The position numbers were made by a program, and so were the translations under genes. A stretch of DNA of 64,000 nt from the NCBI GenBank assembly GCA_012517355.1, contig JAAYVD010000086.1, positions 1-64,000 of the forward strand. Direction: 5' to 3'. The notes beneath the pieces were generated by a model. It was not told the DNA's origin and did not search any database. It worked only from the letters and a program-made list of their open reading frames with translations. Origin of the DNA: Candidatus Rifleibacteriota bacterium (lineage in GTDB: Bacteria; Muiribacteriota; Ozemobacteria; Ozemobacterales; Ozemobacteraceae). Position 1 is the stretch's first letter, and each line of letters starts with the position of its first letter. Below are positions 15,634-23,058 of this stretch, one piece after another.

Positions 15634-16220
15634 CGGTCGGAATTCCTCAGGAAGATCGAGGTGTGCATGGTCATCTCGGGCTCGTCGCCGTCGCACACGT
15701 GGGTGGCCAGCGCCGGATGGTGGTTGGTGTCGTAGAACAGCCGCAGCGAGAGCCGCACCAGGCAGGAGCCGCTGGCCGAGGTGGCGGCCGTGGCCCACGC
15801 CCCGATCTGGGGGGCGGTCACCCGCACCCCCGACTGGGCGAGAGGGGCATCGCCGATCACCGCCACCGGCGTGCCGGCCGGCAGGGCCCGGGCCATCAGC
15901 CGACCCTGGTCGAGATACCACTCGCGGTCGACGCCGCTGGTCGGGTGACTGTCGTAGACGAGATGGCCGTCGGGCAGGACGGAGGCCGACGCCGCCGCTG
16001 CCAAACCCGGAAGGCCGGCGTCGCCGTATTTGAGCACCCGCATGCCCAGGCGGAAGCGGTCGAGGCATTCGTTGGTGCCGGTCGCCAGGTGGTTGACCAT
16101 CAGGATGCTCTGCAGGGCGGTGGCCAGGCCCATGAAGATGACCAGAAAGACCACCGAGGAGACCAGCACCTCGATCAGCGAAAACCCGCGCGGGCCCTTT
16201 CCCTCTGCCCAATTTCCCAT
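15630..16220 (-). CDS. Pseudopilin (GspJ/PilW-like)
   Basis: 196 residues. The leader ending KGPRG then FSLIEVLVSSVVFLVIFMGLATAL is a prepilin signal with Glu at +5 and a hydrophobic helix. The rest is a single small globular domain with a Cys pair near the end (SGSCLVRL ... THVCDGDEPE). ATG 16220 shares one base with the stop of the large pseudopilin gene (TGATG), and its own stop overlaps the next start (GTGA), so three genes are translationally coupled. By order and size it resembles the third minor pseudopilin (GspJ or PilW position) of type II secretion or type IV pilus operons. Confidence 0.85.
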   Translation of the reverse strand: MGNWAEGKGPRGFSLIEVLVSSVVFLVIFMGLATALQSILMVNHLATGTNECLDRFRLGMRVLKYGDAGLPGLAAAASASVLPDGHLVYDSHPTSGVDREWYLDQGRLMARALPAGTPVAVIGDAPLAQSGVRVTAPQIGAWATAATSASGSCLVRLSLRLFYDTNHHPALATHVCDGDEPEMTMHTSIFLRNSDR

Positions 16221-18091
16221 CAGGGTTGCGCCCCCCGGCGACCGACCAGGAACTGCAGCCCCGACCCCTCGGCGTCGCTGCCCGCCCCGGTCGGCCGCAC
16301 GAAAACCTCGACCCGGAGCAGGGTGCCGGGCTGGAATACGGCGGGGTTGTCGGTCCGGATGTACTTGTGGGGGAAGTCGAACTCGCCGATCGACACCCCT
16401 CCCCCGTTGTAACTGTCGATCTGGAGCCGGTACGTGGCATAGCTGGCGGGGGCGGCCGGCTCGGGGAAGGTGAACGTCCGCCAGCCCTCCAGCGGCCAGG
16501 TCTCGTTGGTCCAGGAGTTGAGCAGTTGCCAGGTGCCCGCCGGCTGGCGCCCCGACAACTGGAAATTGCGGGGATTGTTGGTGGAAGCGCAATACATGCG
16601 GCACTGGGACGCGACGAACGGCGCCGGGGCGATCAGGTCGATGAGGTAGGTTTCGGGAAACGCGACCGGGGGTGGCGCCAGGCCCAGGTTCCAGAAGGTG
16701 CCGATCAGGTTGTCGACCAGCCGGGGAGCCGTGCCGCCATCGGCATTGGCCGAGGCATGCCGCTGGAAGGGGGTGACCGGGGGGGTGAAGGTGGCGGGGG
16801 GCGGAGGTGGCGGGGCGAGGATGAAATCCACTTCCCCCATCGACAGGCCCACGCCGGCCCAGGTGTCGACGATCAGGAGCAGGCGGGTCGTGGGTTGCTG
16901 CAGGCTGACCGTGAAGGTGGCCCAGCTGTCGACCGCCCAGGTCGTGGTGGCCGCCGTGTGCAGGGTGGTCGTCGTCGACCCGTCCAGGCTTTGCAGTTGC
17001 CAGGAGGTCGGATACCAGTCGTCGGTGCAGAACAACCGGTACTGCTGGACGGTGACTTCGTGGGAAGCCTCGAATTCGATGATGTAGGGCTCGCCCGCCG
17101 GGGGGTTCTGCTTCGGGGGGTTGTAGAAATGACTGGTTGCCCCGTCGGCCAGGCGGCCGGACGAGCTCGTATGGACGTTCGCCCCGACGGTGTAGGTGGG
17201 GGAGGCGGGAACGTAGGGTTCACCCGGCACCGGATCGCCTGCGCGCGGGAGATAGACCTCCCCGAGGGAAAGTCCCGTACCTTCGTATTGGGAGACCACC
17301 AGCCGGAAATAGGTGCGGTCGGGCGAATTGACGGGGGAGATCTCGAACTTGTTCCAGCCGGGAGCGCAGTAGACGTCGGTGCGGCGGTCGATGGTGGTCC
17401 AGGGGCCGCCCAGGTTGTCGCTGCACCTGAGCTCCCAGCAGAAGGGGTAATTCGTGCCGCTGTTGTAGATGCAGTAATAGCGATAGAAAGAGAAGGACCG
17501 GATCTCCCAGTACCCGGGGTGGATGCCGTGGGGAGGGCGCCAGTACTCGCGCCAGAAGGTCAGTTCGTAGGACCCGGGCTTGATCGGCCCCGGGTTCCAG
17601 AAGGTGTCGGTGGCGAGATCGACCATGTTGGGGGCGCTGAGCCGGCTGACCGAGGCCGAGGCCATGATTCCCGTCGCCGTCTTCGAGGCGAGGGGGGCGG
17701 GCGGGGAATCGATCGCCGGGAAGGCGATCTCCAGGCGCGGGCCAAGGTCGGCGTTCGTCACCGGACTGGCGCGATAGCGGACGGTGAAACTCGCATCGAG
17801 GGGAAGCGGCAGTTCGGTGGCGTCGGTCAGGTTGTGCCATTGGCTGTCAGCGATCAGGTGGTTTGGATCAGAGGTATCAGACACCCAGACGTCGGTTCCC
17901 CAGGTGCCGCTGGCCGACACCGCCCGGATCTCCTCGGCCACCGTCTCGGCCAGCACCGTGGCCTGCATCTGCTGCCGCCCGGCCAGGGAACCCTGCAGCC
18001 CACCGGTGACCCCCTGCATCAGCGAGCCGATCACCACCGTCAACACGGCCAGGGCCACCATGGCCTCCACCAAGAAGATGCCTCTTTTCAT
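16220..18091 (-). CDS. Giant pseudopilin with three discoidin-like (F5/8C-type) domains
   Basis: 623 residues, about three to four times a normal pseudopilin. Residues 1-26 (MKRG then IFLVEAMVALAVLTVVIGSLM) are a prepilin signal with Glu at +5, as in GspI. A pilin-like beta region runs to about residue 140. Then three related modules follow, roughly 145-287, 305-435 and 450-590, each opening with an alanine/asparagine-rich turn and a WN motif (LATDTFWNPG; ADGATSHFYNPP; DNLIGTFWNLG), containing a Cys pair, and closing with a conserved phrase (GLSLGEVYLP; GLSMGEVDFI; GVSIGEFDFP). That is the pattern of discoidin/F5/8 type C domains, which bind sugars or lipids. A pilus-tip adhesin is the likely role. 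The gene overlaps the next by one base and follows a GspH-like gene by 16. Confidence 0.82.
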   Translation of the reverse strand: MKRGIFLVEAMVALAVLTVVIGSLMQGVTGGLQGSLAGRQQMQATVLAETVAEEIRAVSASGTWGTDVWVSDTSDPNHLIADSQWHNLTDATELPLPLDASFTVRYRASPVTNADLGPRLEIAFPAIDSPPAPLASKTATGIMASASVSRLSAPNMVDLATDTFWNPGPIKPGSYELTFWREYWRPPHGIHPGYWEIRSFSFYRYYCIYNSGTNYPFCWELRCSDNLGGPWTTIDRRTDVYCAPGWNKFEISPVNSPDRTYFRLVVSQYEGTGLSLGEVYLPRAGDPVPGEPYVPASPTYTVGANVHTSSSGRLADGATSHFYNPPKQNPPAGEPYIIEFEASHEVTVQQYRLFCTDDWYPTSWQLQSLDGSTTTTLHTAATTTWAVDSWATFTVSLQQPTTRLLLIVDTWAGVGLSMGEVDFILAPPPPPPATFTPPVTPFQRHASANADGGTAPRLVDNLIGTFWNLGLAPPPVAFPETYLIDLIAPAPFVASQCRMYCASTNNPRNFQLSGRQPAGTWQLLNSWTNETWPLEGWRTFTFPEPAAPASYATYRLQIDSYNGGGVSIGEFDFPHKYIRTDNPAVFQPGTLLRVEVFVRPTGAGSDAEGSGLQFLVGRRGAQP

Positions 18092-18107
18092 GCCGCCCCC
18101 CGCCCTG

Positions 18108-18662
18108 CTATTCCGTCACCGGGAAAATGGCCATCGACGCGGAATTCGCCTCGATCCGGATCGCCCAATACTGGCGGTCGCCGAGTTGACGCCGCTGGCC
18201 GGCGTACCAATACCTCGCCTCCAGCACCACCGCGGCGTCGGCCGGCCCGCGCAACCGCCCTTCCCAATCGAATTCGAGCTGGGCGGCCGTGGCCACCAGG
18301 CAGACCGACCGGCTGGCCAGGTTGCGCTGCCAGAACCCGCCGGCGCATTCGTCCATCAGCGCGGTGCGGACATTGTCCCCCGCCGGGTTGATCATTTCGT
18401 ACCCCCCGCGGTCGTCCGGCCCGCCGCCGGGCATGGGCAGGAACCGCATGGTCGCCGTCCCCTCGCCCACCGTCAGGGCGGTGTCGCGCACCAGGCAGAG
18501 GTCCTGGTAGATGAGGCGGGACTCCTGCTCGAGCTGGGCCTCCTCGGCATACCCCATCAGCAGCGGATACCCGCCGACGGCCAGGATGCTCATGATCAGC
18601 ATGGTGACCAGGACCTCGACGAGGGTGAACCCCGCCGCCCGCCACCATCCGCCCGTCATCAT
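18108..18662 (-). CDS. Pseudopilin (GspH/FimT-like)
   Basis: 184 residues. MMTGGWWRAAG then FTLVEVLVTMLIMSILAVGG is a prepilin signal with Phe at +1 and Glu at +5. ATYPICAL features: two Trp in the leader. The mature domain (QLEQESRLIYQDLCLVRDTALTV ... RFLPMP ... GFWQRNLASRSVCLVATAAQLEF) has the strand-rich pattern and length of GspH/FimT minor pseudopilins, and starts the four-gene pseudopilin set. Start could be ATG 18662 or 18659; GAGG is directly upstream. It begins 16 bases after a small gene on the same strand. Confidence 0.85.
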   Translation of the reverse strand: MMTGGWWRAAGFTLVEVLVTMLIMSILAVGGYPLLMGYAEEAQLEQESRLIYQDLCLVRDTALTVGEGTATMRFLPMPGGGPDDRGGYEMINPAGDNVRTALMDECAGGFWQRNLASRSVCLVATAAQLEFDWEGRLRGPADAAVVLEARYWYAGQRRQLGDRQYWAIRIEANSASMAIFPVTE

Positions 18663-18678
18663 GCCTCGACGCTTCCAA

Positions 18679-18858
18679 TCAAGGCCTGCCTGGGCGGCCT
18701 TTTTTCTGCTTCCGGCCGCCAGGATCGACCAGAAGGGCAGCGTGCCGCTTTTCCTGTTTCTGCAGATAGGCCACCAGTTTGCCAAGGTCGTTGTCGAACT
18801 CCTGCATCATCTTTTCCCGAACCCGATGAAGCTCATCCAGAATCGTTTCCTCGGGCAT
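18679..18858 (-). CDS. Small helical protein (59 residues)
   Basis: A short gene at the head of the pseudopilin set. Product: MPEETILDELHRVREKMMQE then FDNDLGKLVAYLQKQEKRHA and a basic tail (GGRKQKKGRPGRP). The pattern ILDELHRVRE...F..DL..L..YL..QE is reminiscent of the many small bacterial proteins of the form I..EIH..RE..A..F..DL..I, often beside toxin genes; I know no proven function. AGAGGTGAG lies eight bases before ATG 18858, and another ATG seven bases upstream is out of frame. The basic C-terminus could contact nucleic acid. Codon pattern and ribosome site support it as real, but its short length keeps confidence moderate. Confidence 0.6.
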   Translation of the reverse strand: MPEETILDELHRVREKMMQEFDNDLGKLVAYLQKQEKRHAALLVDPGGRKQKKGRPGRP

Positions 18859-19089
18859 GGCGCATGCTCACCTCTCGGGGCCTGAAAGTGGGGGCACGCA
18901 TGTCAGGGACTTCGATCTTCAGGCTTCCTGCCAGACAGGTGTTTCCACGATTCCCCTCTCTAAACCTAGCACGGGAGGGGGGGGGAGGCAAGCCGGACCG
19001 CGGGGAAACCGGAACCCGCCGGCTCGAAGGACACGGGGGAACCGGCGGGAAATGGGCTGGAAAACGGGACGGGAAGAGGGCCGGGCGGG

Positions 19090-19647
19090 TTACTTCGCGG
19101 CCTGGATGGCTTTCAGGGCGGCGTCGAAGTTCGGCGAGGCCGTCACCTCGCTGACGAGTTCCTTGTACACCACCTTGCCGGCCGAGTCGACGACCAGCAC
19201 CGACCGCGCCAGCAGCCGCAGTTCCTTGATGTGCAGCCCGTAGGCATCGGCGAAGGCCATCGCCCGGTGGTCGGACAGGGTCTTCACCTTGTCGATGCCC
19301 GCCCCGCCGCACCAGCGGGCCTGGGCGAACGGCAGGTCGGCCGAGATGGCGTAGATGCTGACGTTGGGCAGCTTCGCCGCCTCCTGGTTGAACCGGCGCA
19401 CCTGCGCATCGCAGACCGGGGTGTCGAGCGACGGCACGGTCGTGAACACCCGCACGCCCTTCGTGTCGGACAGTTTCACCTCGCTGAGGTCGTTGGCCAG
19501 CAGCGCGAAGTCGGGGGCCGCATCGCCCACCTTGACCTCTTTGCCCACGAGGGTCAGCGGGTTGCCCTTGAAGGTGACCTGGGCGGCGGCCGGCGACAGG
19601 CCGGCGAGAACGGTGACCAGAACGACGATCCACATCAGGTGGGTCAT
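19090..19647 (-). CDS. tpx: Exported thiol peroxidase (Tpx-type peroxiredoxin)
   Basis: 185 residues. The body is Tpx: VTFKGNPLTLVGKEVKVGD at the start of the mature part, catalytic VPSLDTPVCD with peroxidatic Cys79, and resolving Cys113 in ADLPFAQARWCG. Tpx reduces hydroperoxides using thioredoxin. Unlike the usual cytoplasmic enzyme, this one begins with a clear signal peptide (MTHLMWIVVLVTVLAGLSPA, cut near AAAQ), so it should act in the periplasm. ATG 19647 has AAGGAGCC eight bases upstream. It is a single gene, separated from the small gene to the left by 231 bases and divergent from the STAS gene on the right. Confidence 0.93.
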   Translation of the reverse strand: MTHLMWIVVLVTVLAGLSPAAAQVTFKGNPLTLVGKEVKVGDAAPDFALLANDLSEVKLSDTKGVRVFTTVPSLDTPVCDAQVRRFNQEAAKLPNVSIYAISADLPFAQARWCGGAGIDKVKTLSDHRAMAFADAYGLHIKELRLLARSVLVVDSAGKVVYKELVSEVTASPNFDAALKAIQAAK

Positions 19648-19773
19648 GGGAAGGCTCCTTGCTTTTCGGAAATTTCGGTCCACCGGCAACCGCCGGGGCC
19701 GAAAGGAAGCATAGAGGAGAAGGAACCCCAGGTCAACCACCCCCCTGGGCCTCCCCCCACATTCTCCCCACGC

Positions 19774-19803
19774 TTGACAGGGTGGGACGGCGCCTTCTAT
19801 CAT
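19774..19803 (+). promoter_or_regulatory. Promoter giving a predicted leaderless STAS mRNA
   Basis: TTGACA (19774-19779), 18-base spacer, TATCAT (19798-19803), then six bases to ATG 19810. A start at the usual distance would fall on the A of the ATG. No ribosome-binding sequence is present. Confidence 0.72.
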
Positions 19804-19809
19804 GGCGGC

Positions 19810-20160
19810 ATGGCTGAATTCAAAATCGAGTCCGTACAAGAAGGCAACGTCCTGGTGGTGCGCACCACCGGCTACCTCGACGAACCCGGCGGCGCCGCCC
19901 TGAAGGATGCCTGCGAAAAGGCCCTCACCGCGGGCCACCTGCGGTATGTCCTGAACCTGACCGGCACGCCCGTCATCAACTCCACCGGCCTGTCGATGCT
20001 CCTCGACCTGATGGTCAAGATCATCGACTACAACGACGGGAAGGTGGCCCTGACCGGGTTGTCCAAGCTCACCAAGACCGCCCTCCAGATGACCGGGGTC
20101 CTCAACCTCTGCCAGAACTTCCCCACCGAAGCCGAGGCGGTGGCGGCCGTCAACGCCTGA
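19810..20160 (+). CDS. STAS-domain anti-sigma factor antagonist-like protein
   Basis: 116 residues, a single STAS domain. The order of strands and helices is normal: FKIESVQEGNVLVVRTTGYLD, then GHLRYVLNLTGTPVINSTGL with the phosphorylatable Ser58 in NSTGLS, then GKVALTGLSKLTKTALQMTG and VLNLCQNFPTEAEA. SpoIIAA/RsbV-type proteins bind and release serine-kinase anti-sigma factors depending on this serine; PP2C phosphatases reactivate them. Two PP2C receptors lie 27 and 30 kb downstream, and no kinase is in the window. A promoter with a -10 box six bases before the ATG implies a leaderless mRNA. Confidence 0.88.
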   Translation: MAEFKIESVQEGNVLVVRTTGYLDEPGGAALKDACEKALTAGHLRYVLNLTGTPVINSTGLSMLLDLMVKIIDYNDGKVALTGLSKLTKTALQMTGVLNLCQNFPTEAEAVAAVNA

Positions 20161-20230
20161 GCCGCCTGCCGCCGCGGCCGCCCGTCCCCCGACTCCGAGG
20201 CCAGGAACGCCGATTCCGAGAGGTCTTCGC

Positions 20231-21676
20231 ATGAAACCGACCCCCCGCCCGACCCGGCTCCCACGTGCCGCAGCCGCCATCCCCCACCCGACCGACACGA
20301 GCTCGGAAGGGCTTCCCCCTTGTCGCCACGGATGGCGGCGCGGAACGCTCGTTTCGCGCATGGCGAAGGGGTCGTTCCGGCTTGCCCTTCTGCTGGCCGC
20401 CCTGCGACTCCTTCTTCCCGCGACGGCGGCGATGGCCGCGCCGCCGCTCGGCGACCGGTTCGAAATCGCCCTGACCCCCGAGGAGATCGCCAAGGCCAAG
20501 AAGATTGCCGACCAGTATCTGAAGAAGAAGCCGGCCGGCGACTCCGACGTCTCGACCGGCACCGGCGACGGCGGCGGTGACGAGGACGGCGGTTCCGGAG
20601 ATGGCGACGGCGGCGGCGACGGGGACGGCGACAGCTCGGGCGGCGACAGTTCCTCGACCGGCAGCGGCGACAGCGGCGGACCGGCCCCGGCCGGGGTCCC
20701 CAAGACGCCCACCAGCGGCGAGAGTTCGCCCAGCCTGCCGGGCGATTCCATCGATTCCCAGCCCGCCGGCGATTCCCAGCCCGCGAAGAAGAAGATCGAC
20801 CCCGCCGACCTGATGTTCGCCCAGGCCCACATGAAGCTGGCCAAGCGCGCCTTCGCCAACAAGAACATGGACAAGGCCAAGGACGAGCTGAAGCAGATCT
20901 TCGACCGGGTGTCCGACTTGGCCGAGGCCCGCTTCATGCGCGCGGTCATCGCCGCCAAGGAAAAAGACTTCCTCGAAGCCTGGCGGCACATCGACATCGC
21001 CCAGAAGAGCGCCCCCGACAACGCCAAGGTCAAGGAGTTCGTCGACCGCCTCCAGAAGGCCTCGCCCAAGCCCGACGTCATCCCCGACGCCGCCCCCGCC
21101 GCCCGGCCCGCCCCCACCTTCGCCGCCCAGGTCGCCGCCAACGGCCTCGAACTGCTGTTCGCCGAAAAGGTCGCGGCCGGCAAGGTGACCGCCGCCGCCG
21201 TCACCGGCTTCGCCGGACAGGACGGCAAGGTCAAGGCCCGGCTGCTCCTCGAAGGCTCGGCCGCCCTCGACGCGGCCGAGGTGAAGAAATCGCTCGAGAG
21301 CCTGCTCGGCGGCCCCGCCGGCGAGCCCAAGGCCGCCAGCGAGGGCAAGACCCTCGAGTTCGAGGTCGAGATCGCCGGCCAGCCGCTGCAGAACCCCAAG
21401 GTCACCGCGGTGAGCGGGTTGGGCGATTTTCTGAAGGGGGTGTCCGAGGAGACCGACGTGGCCATCCAGGATTCGTCGGAGACCGACCCCGATGCCGACA
21501 AGCACCAGACCGGCACCTACACCGTCGCCGCCAAGGACATCAAGACCCTCAACGACTTCCTGCAGAAGATCGCCCCCCATTGCGTCGGGTTCGAGATCAC
21601 CCGCTTCTACGCGACCACCTTCGCCAGCAAGGCGATCTGGAAGGGCGAACTGAAGGTCGTCTTCCTGGTGCCCTGA
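20231..21676 (+). CDS. Exported TPR protein with acidic linker; repeat inserted in its leader
   Basis: 481 residues from ATG 20231, which has GAGAGG seven bases upstream. The basic start (MKPTPRPTRLPR) is parted from its hydrophobic signal core (FRLALLLAALRLLLPATAAMA) by about 28 residues encoded by a palindromic repeat unit (20288-20372). An internal ATG 20360 (MAKGSFRLALL) would give a normal 438-residue exported protein but has no ribosome site. The mature part has a short helical segment (PEEIAKAKKIADQYLKKK), a 70-residue Gly/Asp/Ser acidic linker, a TPR-like helical block (AQAHMKLAKRAFANKNMDKAKDE and following), and a C-terminal alpha/beta domain I do not recognise. Possible scaffold in the periplasm. 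Confidence 0.75.
   Translation: MKPTPRPTRLPRAAAAIPHPTDTSSEGLPPCRHGWRRGTLVSRMAKGSFRLALLLAALRLLLPATAAMAAPPLGDRFEIALTPEEIAKAKKIADQYLKKKPAGDSDVSTGTGDGGGDEDGGSGDGDGGGDGDGDSSGGDSSSTGSGDSGGPAPAGVPKTPTSGESSPSLPGDSIDSQPAGDSQPAKKKIDPADLMFAQAHMKLAKRAFANKNMDKAKDELKQIFDRVSDLAEARFMRAVIAAKEKDFLEAWRHIDIAQKSAPDNAKVKEFVDRLQKASPKPDVIPDAAPAARPAPTFAAQVAANGLELLFAEKVAAGKVTAAAVTGFAGQDGKVKARLLLEGSAALDAAEVKKSLESLLGGPAGEPKAASEGKTLEFEVEIAGQPLQNPKVTAVSGLGDFLKGVSEETDVAIQDSSETDPDADKHQTGTYTVAAKDIKTLNDFLQKIAPHCVGFEITRFYATTFASKAIWKGELKVVFLVP
20288..20372 (-). repeat. 85-bp palindromic repeat inside a signal-peptide region
   Basis: Minus-strand orientation. Plus-strand text runs CCGACCGACACGAGCTCGG, AAGGGCTTCCCCCTTGTCGCC, ACGGATGGCGGCGCGGAACG, CTCGTTTCGCGCATGGCG. 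One of the best conserved copies. Confidence 0.82.
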
Positions 21677-21731
21677 GCAGGCCAAAGGCTTTCTGACCGC
21701 CGGTTCGCCAGGTGCAGGCCAGGTCGCCCCC

Positions 21732-21810
21732 CCTGGCGATGCGCGACACTGCCGTCTCGCCCCACCCCCGTAACGGCAAGGGGGAAGTTCTTCCGACCTC
21801 CTGGGGTCGC
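21732..21810 (+). repeat. 85-bp palindromic repeat, intergenic
   Basis: Plus orientation, 55 bases after the TPR protein gene. Keeps GGCGATGCGCGACACTGCCG, AACGGCAAGGGGGAAG and TTCTTCCGACCTCCTGGGGTCG. Confidence 0.7.
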
Positions 21811-22136
21811 TTCACCGGCCGGCGCTCCGTCATCCCCCCGAACCATCCGGACGTTGCGGGTTCCCGGACGCCCACCTTCCCCGCACCATGTCCCCCCTCC
21901 GCGCGGAGCCGGACCATTCCCAGGTGACCGGGCGAACATCCTCTCCGACTCCCTCCGGCGGGCCGCCCGCCCCATCCTTTCTCCTCAGCGAGACCGACAG
22001 TCCTGCACGAGGACCGGCCCCCCAGCCCTCCCGCATTCCCCCTTCACAAAATCCCTCCTTTCTCCGATAACTCCCCCGACCGGCCGGGCCTCCCCGGAAA
22101 CCGGGCATCATCCTTCGACCACATGGGGAATCGCAC
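21811..22136. other. Gene-free stretch, nothing recognised
   Basis: GC-rich non-coding sequence between the palindromic repeat and the HExxH protein gene. I find no convincing frame, promoter or terminator. Confidence 0.5.
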
Positions 22137-23039
22137 ATGACCTCCGCCTCGCCGCCGGACGGCGGGCGCACAGCCGGCGGGCGCCCTGCCGGCCGGCGCC
22201 CTGCCCCCCGGGCCCTGCTGCTGACGTTCCTGCTGGTGGTGACCATGGCCGGGACCGGTGGCTGGCACCTGTCCTCCACCGCGGCCTTCGACGACCGCGA
22301 CATCACCCTGATCAACGTGGTCCTGCCCATGATCCGGGCCGGCATCCGGGCCCGCCGCCACCATCGGAAGGTGGCCCCCGCCGTTCTGCAGGCTGCCCTG
22401 GGCGGGCTGATGATGCGCGAAGCGATGGCCCGGGCCGAGCGGGCCGAGGACAAGAGCGCTTTCAAGGCCTGGCGGGCCAAACTGATGATGAACGTCGGCG
22501 CCTCGCTGGCCGAGTCGGCGGGCGGCGACCTGGAGTTCCGGATGGACCTGGGCCCGCTGTGGCTGGTCACCCGCGACGGCCGGCTCGACTGGCGGATCGG
22601 CCTGCACGGCACCATCGCCCCGCTTCTCAACATGACCGACGGGGCGCGGGTCAGCTGGCCCCAGACCTTCAAATACGGCACCCTGGCCTTCAAGCGCGGC
22701 CGCAACACCGACGGCACCATCGGCACGCGCGGCGCCCTGGCCTACAGCAACGCCAACAACTTCATCACCAACGATGACGGTTCCCACGCGGGCCACGAAC
22801 TGATCCACACCTTCCAGTACCGGCGCGACGCCTTTCTCAGCCCCCGCCTGACCCGCCTGTGGCCGGCCCTCGAGGAGCACCTCGAGAACCATCTCGGCCA
22901 CCGCTGGCTGGACGACACCGGCTGGGGGGTCAACTGGGCCGCCCAGTGCACCTGGGCCCGGCTCACCGGACACGACCGCGACTTCGAGATCCCCCTGGAG
23001 AAGGAAGCCTACTACCTGGCCGATAACATCGAGTTCTGA
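22137..23039 (+). CDS. Membrane-anchored protein with HExxH motif, unknown family
   Basis: 300 residues. A basic N-terminus leads to one hydrophobic segment (ALLLTFLLVVTMAGTGGW, about residues 26-44), an anchor or uncut signal. Residues 70-150 are helical and basic/acidic. The second half has GRNTDGTIGTRGALAYSNAN and then HAGHELIHTFQYRRD near residue 220, which contains HELIH, a zinc HExxH pattern with the continuation TFQY seen in several membrane-associated proteins annotated only as DUFs. No third metal ligand is assigned, so protease activity is not claimed. It ends 19 bases before the ABC-2/CPBP fusion gene, but that gene has its own TATAAT box in the gap. Confidence 0.7.
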   Translation: MTSASPPDGGRTAGGRPAGRRPAPRALLLTFLLVVTMAGTGGWHLSSTAAFDDRDITLINVVLPMIRAGIRARRHHRKVAPAVLQAALGGLMMREAMARAERAEDKSAFKAWRAKLMMNVGASLAESAGGDLEFRMDLGPLWLVTRDGRLDWRIGLHGTIAPLLNMTDGARVSWPQTFKYGTLAFKRGRNTDGTIGTRGALAYSNANNFITNDDGSHAGHELIHTFQYRRDAFLSPRLTRLWPALEEHLENHLGHRWLDDTGWGVNWAAQCTWARLTGHDRDFEIPLEKEAYYLADNIEF

Positions 23040-23052
23040 GGGAAGGTATAAT
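23023..23052 (+). promoter_or_regulatory. Candidate promoter for a leaderless fusion-protease mRNA
   Basis: Consensus TATAAT (23047-23052) six bases before ATG 23059, with a weak -35 (ATAACA, 23023-23028). The -10 is clear, the -35 is not. Confidence 0.5.
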
Positions 23053-23058
23053 GGCTCC

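Noticed and set aside
14155-15735. 526-codon plus-strand frame
   Set aside because: Antisense to the ABC ATPase and pseudopilin genes; begins with Arg/Pro-rich shadow sequence.
16226-18391. 721-codon plus-strand frame
   Set aside because: Antisense to the discoidin pseudopilin; Gly/Arg-rich shadow product.
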